Shown here piece after piece: positions 59,056 to 64,000 of a DNA stretch of 64,000 nucleotides (positions are counted from its first letter, which is position 1; each line of letters starts with the position of its first letter). The DNA is taken from NCBI GenBank assembly GCA_003550325.1, contig QKWP01000439.1, positions 62,001 to 126,000 on the forward strand, given 5' to 3'. The DNA is from Gigaspora rosea (taxonomy: Eukaryota; Glomeromycota; Glomeromycetes; Diversisporales; Gigasporaceae). The position numbers were made by a program, and so were the translations under genes. The notes below the pieces were generated by a model that worked only from the letters and a program-made list of their open reading frames with translations, was not told where the DNA came from and made no database searches.

Positions 59056-59689
59056 TGCTCTACCAAGTCTCTCATGAGAATAAATTAGTTCTAAGGGAAC
59101 AGCATACAGGAGACCTTGACTAACTTATATAACATAAAATTTGTACCAGTAATACAAGTAGGATTGGCAAAAGAAACTAGGACCAGAGAGTTTAAATAGG
59201 CAATCCCTAATTGGGTTGCAGGTATGGCAGCTAGTATAGAACCTTCAGATAGACTACTTAAATTAGACAACCAAAAGTTGTATGTGTAGCTAGTTGTATC
59301 CTTATCCATGTAACAAATGTTGGGTGCCCAAAGAGGCCCCGCCTCCTTGATTCACAGACTTGAATAAAAGACTTATCATCCAATTTGGGAACTTTGATAT
59401 AAAAAAGATGCAAATCATCCACCAAACTAGAGCAAGTGCAATCAAGTTTAAATAATAAAATGTGATTAGTTCAAAACCCCTATAGCATTACCAACTGCAC
59501 CAAATAAAGATAATAGTACACTAGAAAGTCTAGTAATATACAAAGAAAAAGACAATTAGAGAAATAGCAGCAGAACATATAATTAACAAACACCAATTAA
59601 TTGGTGCACATATATAAATAATAAATTCATTAAGGTTTAGATATAGCAAGATAAAAAAGAATAAAAAAGAAAAAAGAAAAAATATGTGC

Positions 59690-62600
59690 TTAAACAAAAA
59701 ACCTAAATATCAAAGCAATGAAAAAACATATCATCACAATTGTGACATTAAATGTTAAGCCTGAATAATAGAATTAAATGCAAAAAAACTCTTACTCTTC
59801 TTAAATCATACAAAATAAACATTATACTAATTCAAAAAACTAACCTAAATAATATATCCATGCAAAGCATTCTTAAAAATCAATGCCATCTAGACTCAAT
59901 ATAGTTATTAAAGATGGCCATACTAGTAGAAATAGAAGAATAAGGTTTAGTAATCAACAGGTTTTATACAATAGAAGAGTAATAACAACTAATAATTAAA
60001 ATACTTAATATTCCAAACTACAAATGTCTATATTTCTTTTAATATCTCTAATAGGTGTAATTTTTTGAGGCATAGTGCCTAGTATATATAATAATACAAT
60101 CAACATTGTAGATAATAAATAACTTTAATACAAATTTAAACCCTATAGCTAACAGAATTAGTCAATTATATAGTCATTATAATCTGACTAGAGTCAAATT
60201 AGAAAAACTTATAGAAGGTTTTACTAATACAGCATGTATAAGCAATACAAAACTCTTTATTACTTATTATTAAATAGTTAGAAATAGGCAGTCTATGGTC
60301 ACAAGAATTAGATTACATATTTTTTGACAATAAATATATACAGATGTATAAAAAAACAAAAACCAAATTTGAAAATTCTAACCATCTCCTTGTATAGTAC
60401 TCATTATATTGCAACCAAAAAACACCTAGGCCCACACTTTGAAAAATTAATCTATAAGTTCTGGACAATCCATTTATATCAAAAGAAATAAAAAATGAAC
60501 TAAAAGATAGAGTGGCAATATTAGATTAGGACTACTATAAGATCTAGCTACAATCAATTATTAGAGCTGCAAGCTATCAACAACTCCTATAACTTGTATA
60601 GGGAAAATTTATAAAAGAATAACAGAACTAAATAACAAAATTGCTAGAAACCCATATTTGACAAACCTAAGTATTATAGTAGAGTAGCTAAATTTAGAAT
60701 TACAAGAAAAGCTGAGACTGTTAACAAAAAAATAGCAATTAAAACTAAAACCAAGTGGATTGAAGAAGGTAAGAAGTTTACAAAGTATTTTTTGAATAGT
60801 ACAAGTCAAAAGTAGCACAAGAGACAACAACAAAATCAGAAACCTAGCATTACCAACATCAGAGAATTGGATAGAAATCTTGTAGTATATAACTGATAAG
60901 AGAGCAGTTTAAAATGTTATACTAGGCAGAACCAATAGACATAAAAGCAGTAAAGGATTTGACAAAGAACCTGCTATTGGTTTCTAACAGCAAAACAATG
61001 CCCTTGGATATTATAAGTACAATGAAAAGTAAAGAAAAGCAACTTAATCCAGTCTAGCTCCTTTTCTTAGATTAAAAAAAGGCCTTTAATAAAATAAAAT
61101 ATAATTATCTAATACATTTACTTAAAAAAATAGAGTTTATCTTAGTATTTTTAAATAGGGTCCAGAATCGGGCCAGGCTACCCAGGCCTGAGCCCAGCCC
61201 ACATTGCAAAAGTTCTGGGTTGGGCCTGTATTTTTAGGCCCATAATTTATCAGGCTGGGCCTGGGCTAAGCCCACTAAAATTCCAAACCAGGTCAGGCTT
61301 TATAAAAAAGCCCGCAAACCCCAAAAAAGCCTGTTAACTATATTGATAAAATTTTTCTAATCGATTAGTTGCTAACTAATCAATTATGGATATTGCATGA
61401 TCTTTAGTTGACTGTAACTTATATTATTATCCAAATAATTTACAATAAAAATTTAAATGCCAATTTTTAAGTACATATATATTTTAAGTGCAAATTTTTA
61501 TATGTACGCATATATAGACTTGATTTAATAATTCATAAAGTTATATAAAAATGGCAATCACTGCCATTAACTAAATCCTATTATATACATGTACTTTTCA
61601 ATTTTTATATTATAAATGATAAGATATTATACAGTATATTAAGCCTAGATATGAAGAATTTTTGAAAATATATATTTAGAAGCTCATTATAGCGATATCT
61701 ATTAATTCAACATTGCCTTTTGTTGATAAGTTTACTTAGCCTAGCTTTGGGGCATCGCTAGCATTATAAAATTAAATGAAGTACAAACAGGCCCTTTGAA
61801 CTTTAAAATTACTGCTTATACAGATGACCTAATAGTGAATATAGATACAACAGAGGATTGGACTACTCTAATAAATCTATTGACAAAATACAAAACTGCA
61901 ACAAATGCAGTGGGTAAAAAAAAAATCTAAATTATTACTTCTAATGAAAAAAGCACTTCAGACGAAACTGCCAGAAGAGGCAGGTTTTGACAAATTAGAT
62001 AAAATAAACAATTAGAATCCTAGGGTTTGAGATAAACAAAAAAGGATAGCTAAGCAAAACATTATAGGATATAGTTATTATGAAGATTAATAATCTAACA
62101 AACAATATAAAAAGAAGATGCCTTTCATTTAAAGGCAGAATTATAATAGCCAAGTCACTTTTCTTATCTAAGGTCTGGTTTGCATTTTACATTTTCTTTT
62201 TAAATAGAAAACAATTAGATAAAATTAACAACTTAATGATTACCTAGATAAAAAACAGATCAAAACTCCTTCTAAGATATGCAATATATTAACAAATATA
62301 GAAAAATAATAGACTAAATACTTCTATATTACCAATATGCTTGATGCAAAATTAATAATGATCTGAGTAAAGCTACTAACTAGTAAAAATTTTTGGGCAA
62401 TAAATAAGAAAAAAAATAAAAATGGCATTATACCAAAAATGCAAAAAAAAGAAGCTCTTTTTGCTTCTTTAATTAGATTTAAAAGATGACTCTGTAAATA
62501 GAAGCCATATTTTATAGTATAGAAAAGGCTAAAAGGAGAAATTTCAAATAATAGAGAAGAATGGCTATGGGACTCTGAAAACTTAAAATTATAGAAACCA

Positions 62601-62925
62601 GTATAGCAAACTTGATGACAGCAAAGGCCACAGAATATCTGAGAAAATATCTATAGAAAGAAAACTGAACATAGTTAGTAATAAGATAGAATTCAAATAA
62701 CAAAAAGAACATCTTTTAGCAAATATTAAATAAGGCAATTCCTGTGGGTCAAAGCTAGTGTTTATAAATCCAACAATCTCATGTAACTGCCCATGGTGTC
62801 CAAATGAATTACAGAAAATATTTTACAATAGAATACTAGCTCAGCAGTAAACTATAGAAACCCATATATAATATGTTGGGTCTTTTGCAAAGCACAGCTC
62901 CTTCAGTTATAATAGAAGAAGGTTA
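59690..62925 (+). pseudogene. Non-LTR retrotransposon (LINE) ORF2 relic: endonuclease and reverse transcriptase
   Basis: Pieces of a LINE second ORF appear in order on the + strand. 59727-59760 reads HIITIVTLNV, the start of an APE endonuclease. 59784-59880 reads LLKSYKINIILIQKTNL, where the catalytic E of QET is K by a G-to-A change. Near 60755, KWIEEGKKFTKYFLN precedes the reverse transcriptase. Near 61080, KKAFNKIKYNYLIHL is the first RT block. Near 61813, AYTDDLIV is the YADD-type active site with A replaced by T. 62085-62215 reads KINNLTNNIKRRCLSFKGR and then IIIAKSLFLSKVWF, typical of the region after RT. 62778-62800 reads CNCPWC, a C-terminal cysteine motif. The frame has many stops and shifts and is cut by an insert at about 61158-61740. 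Affiliation to the L1/Tad1-type group is inferred from the domain order. Confidence 0.85.
61158..61740. mobile_element. Insert with GC-rich GGCCCAGGC repeats in the LINE relic
   Basis: It separates the RT block KKAFNKIKYNYLI from the AYTDDL block, which are normally about 100 residues apart without such DNA. The left part (to about 61335) is dense in GGGCCTGGGC, GAGCCCAGCCC and GCCCGC in an otherwise CpG- and GC-poor area. The left end TAGGGTCCAGAATCGGG is hAT-like. The right end is not recognisable. Confidence 0.55.
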
Positions 62926-63084
62926 GAGCACTGACATTTATTAGGTAATATTTTAGGGGGTTGGGGGTCAAAAAAATCTTACCTTAGTTAAATTTGATTG
63001 GCTAAAATTCTATTTATAGATCTTACCTGGGGTGGGGGTAAGCCCCTATAGTAAATAGATATTAGGTAATAAATGTCAGCACCC
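62926..63084. mobile_element. 159-bp PIF/Harbinger-like MITE
   Basis: GAGCACTGACATTTATTAGG and the complement ending CCTAATAAATGTCAG-type text (right end AATAAATGTCAGCACCC), flanked by TTA (62923-62925, 63085-63087). Inserted at the 3' side of the LINE relic. Confidence 0.85.
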
Positions 63085-63089
63085 TTATA

Positions 63090-63520
63090 GCATCCAGTAC
63101 TAAATTTGTCAAGGCTCTTATGATGGCCATATGGCTTTACATCATGATAATATACGAATTCTAGGTCTGGTTCACAAACAAGAAATAGGAAAACAGCACA
63201 ATACCAGAACTAGCAGTGCAGTATATATGAAGAATCAGAATCAAAAAAGAAAAAAGAAAAATATATTTAAAACATATAAATAGTTTAGACAATTAAATCT
63301 GTATAAATAATAATATATAAATAAGTTAGTATAATATATCACATCATTTGACATCCCCAGATAACTGCTATTTCAGTTTAAAAAAAATTTTCTTTATAAG
63401 ATTTTACTATTAGCATTAAGATATTTAACATAGTATACAATTTATTAAATTTGCATTAATTTAGCATATAAGTATAAAGAATTAATTGGTATGACGTTTC
63501 GAAATGATGATCAATTTATT
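63090..63520. other. Spacer with an interspersed-repeat fragment
   Basis: 63345-63378 is the near complement of 24884-24920 (GCAGTTATCNGGGGA). 63395-63425 (AAGATTTTACTATTAGCA) resembles 14915. No gene is seen. CpG sites reappear from about 63490. Confidence 0.4.
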
Positions 63521-63525
63521 AATAA

Positions 63526-64000
63526 GGGGGCATCCATAAATAACGTTATGTTTGAGGGGGGTCCCCCAAAATATAACAATTTTCTACTATGTAGGGGGTC
63601 CCCTCCAACATAACGCAATTTTTTTATTAAAATTTGTCTAAAACTTGATCAAGTAGTCCAAATTGGATGATTTTGGTACCATTCGAATCGTCTCGAGGAG
63701 AGGATTCGAATGGTACCATTTCATTTGATTTGGACCACTGAGTCACGTTTTATTAACGAAATACTATTGGTTATTATGTTTTCTTATAAAATTACTATAA
63801 AATCAATAGTATTTCGTTAATAAAACGTGATCAAGTAGTCCAAATGAAATGATTTTGGTACCATTGGATTCGTCTCATAGAGACGAATCGAATGGTACCA
63901 AAATCATCCAGATCGGACCACTGGATCATAATATATTCAAGTTTTTGTAAAATTATATATATAAACATACGGATTTTGAAAATTTTTTTATATAGTAGAG
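63526..64000. mobile_element. TIR element built of stacked palindromes (right end outside the window)
   Basis: It starts GGGGGCATCCATAAATAACG. Four successive palindromes follow: one around GGGGGGTCCCCC (63540-63625), the shared palindrome twice (63657-63735 and 63838-63922, with GGTACCATTCGAATCG arms), and between them CACGTTTTATTAACGAAATA with its complement (63743-63832). No coding capacity is visible. The superfamily is unassigned because the right end and target duplication are not in the window. Confidence 0.65.

Overview
The window is 64 kb of very AT-rich eukaryotic DNA with no recognisable intact host gene, rRNA or tRNA gene. It consists of large rearranged repeats studded with short DNA transposons. 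The mix (pogo-like, hAT-like and PIF/Harbinger-like TIR elements, a decayed LINE, a tRNA-derived SINE, TTAGGG-like motifs inside element cores, long A/T runs, an assembly gap) suggests a repeat-rich fungal genome. An arbuscular-mycorrhizal (Glomeromycotina-type) genome would fit, but that is inference, not something the sequence proves.

Layout. Positions 1-14775 (copy A) recur in the same orientation at 38697-53440 (copy A'), about 90-95% alike in the blocks compared by eye. Between them lie inverted fragments of the same unit: 26215-29640 (inverse of A 1-6140), 32010-33600 (inverse of A 12885-14760) and 36765-38696 (inverse of A 9590-11880). A 2 kb module inside the unit (U = U1 + U2) occurs five times, and in two copies its halves point in opposite directions. 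Positions 17650-26200 and 33890-36750 are mostly not part of the unit. 53440-63500 is a different, CpG-poor compartment holding a LINE relic (57660-63000) with at least five younger elements nested in it.

The only substantial coding region is a pogo/Tigger-type transposase at 3616-5244, inside a structurally complete transposon (2706-5840) with 25-bp perfect TIRs and TA target duplications. Copy A' has the matching empty site. A 568-bp MITE at 43237-43804 has very similar ends and an internal palindrome of the same type, so it is a plausible passenger of that transposase family.

Because A, A' and the inverted copies are paralogous, many insertions can be read against an empty site. This gives well-supported ends and target duplications for TA, TAA/TTA and 8-bp classes of element.

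The two most unusual signals are: (i) a roughly 80-bp palindrome that recurs at least seven times in elements with different ends, and (ii) an abrupt onset of C-to-T / G-to-A decay at about 52.4 kb inside copy A', polarised by two other copies that kept the CpG sites. Neither proves a new biological system; both can be tested by simple comparison.
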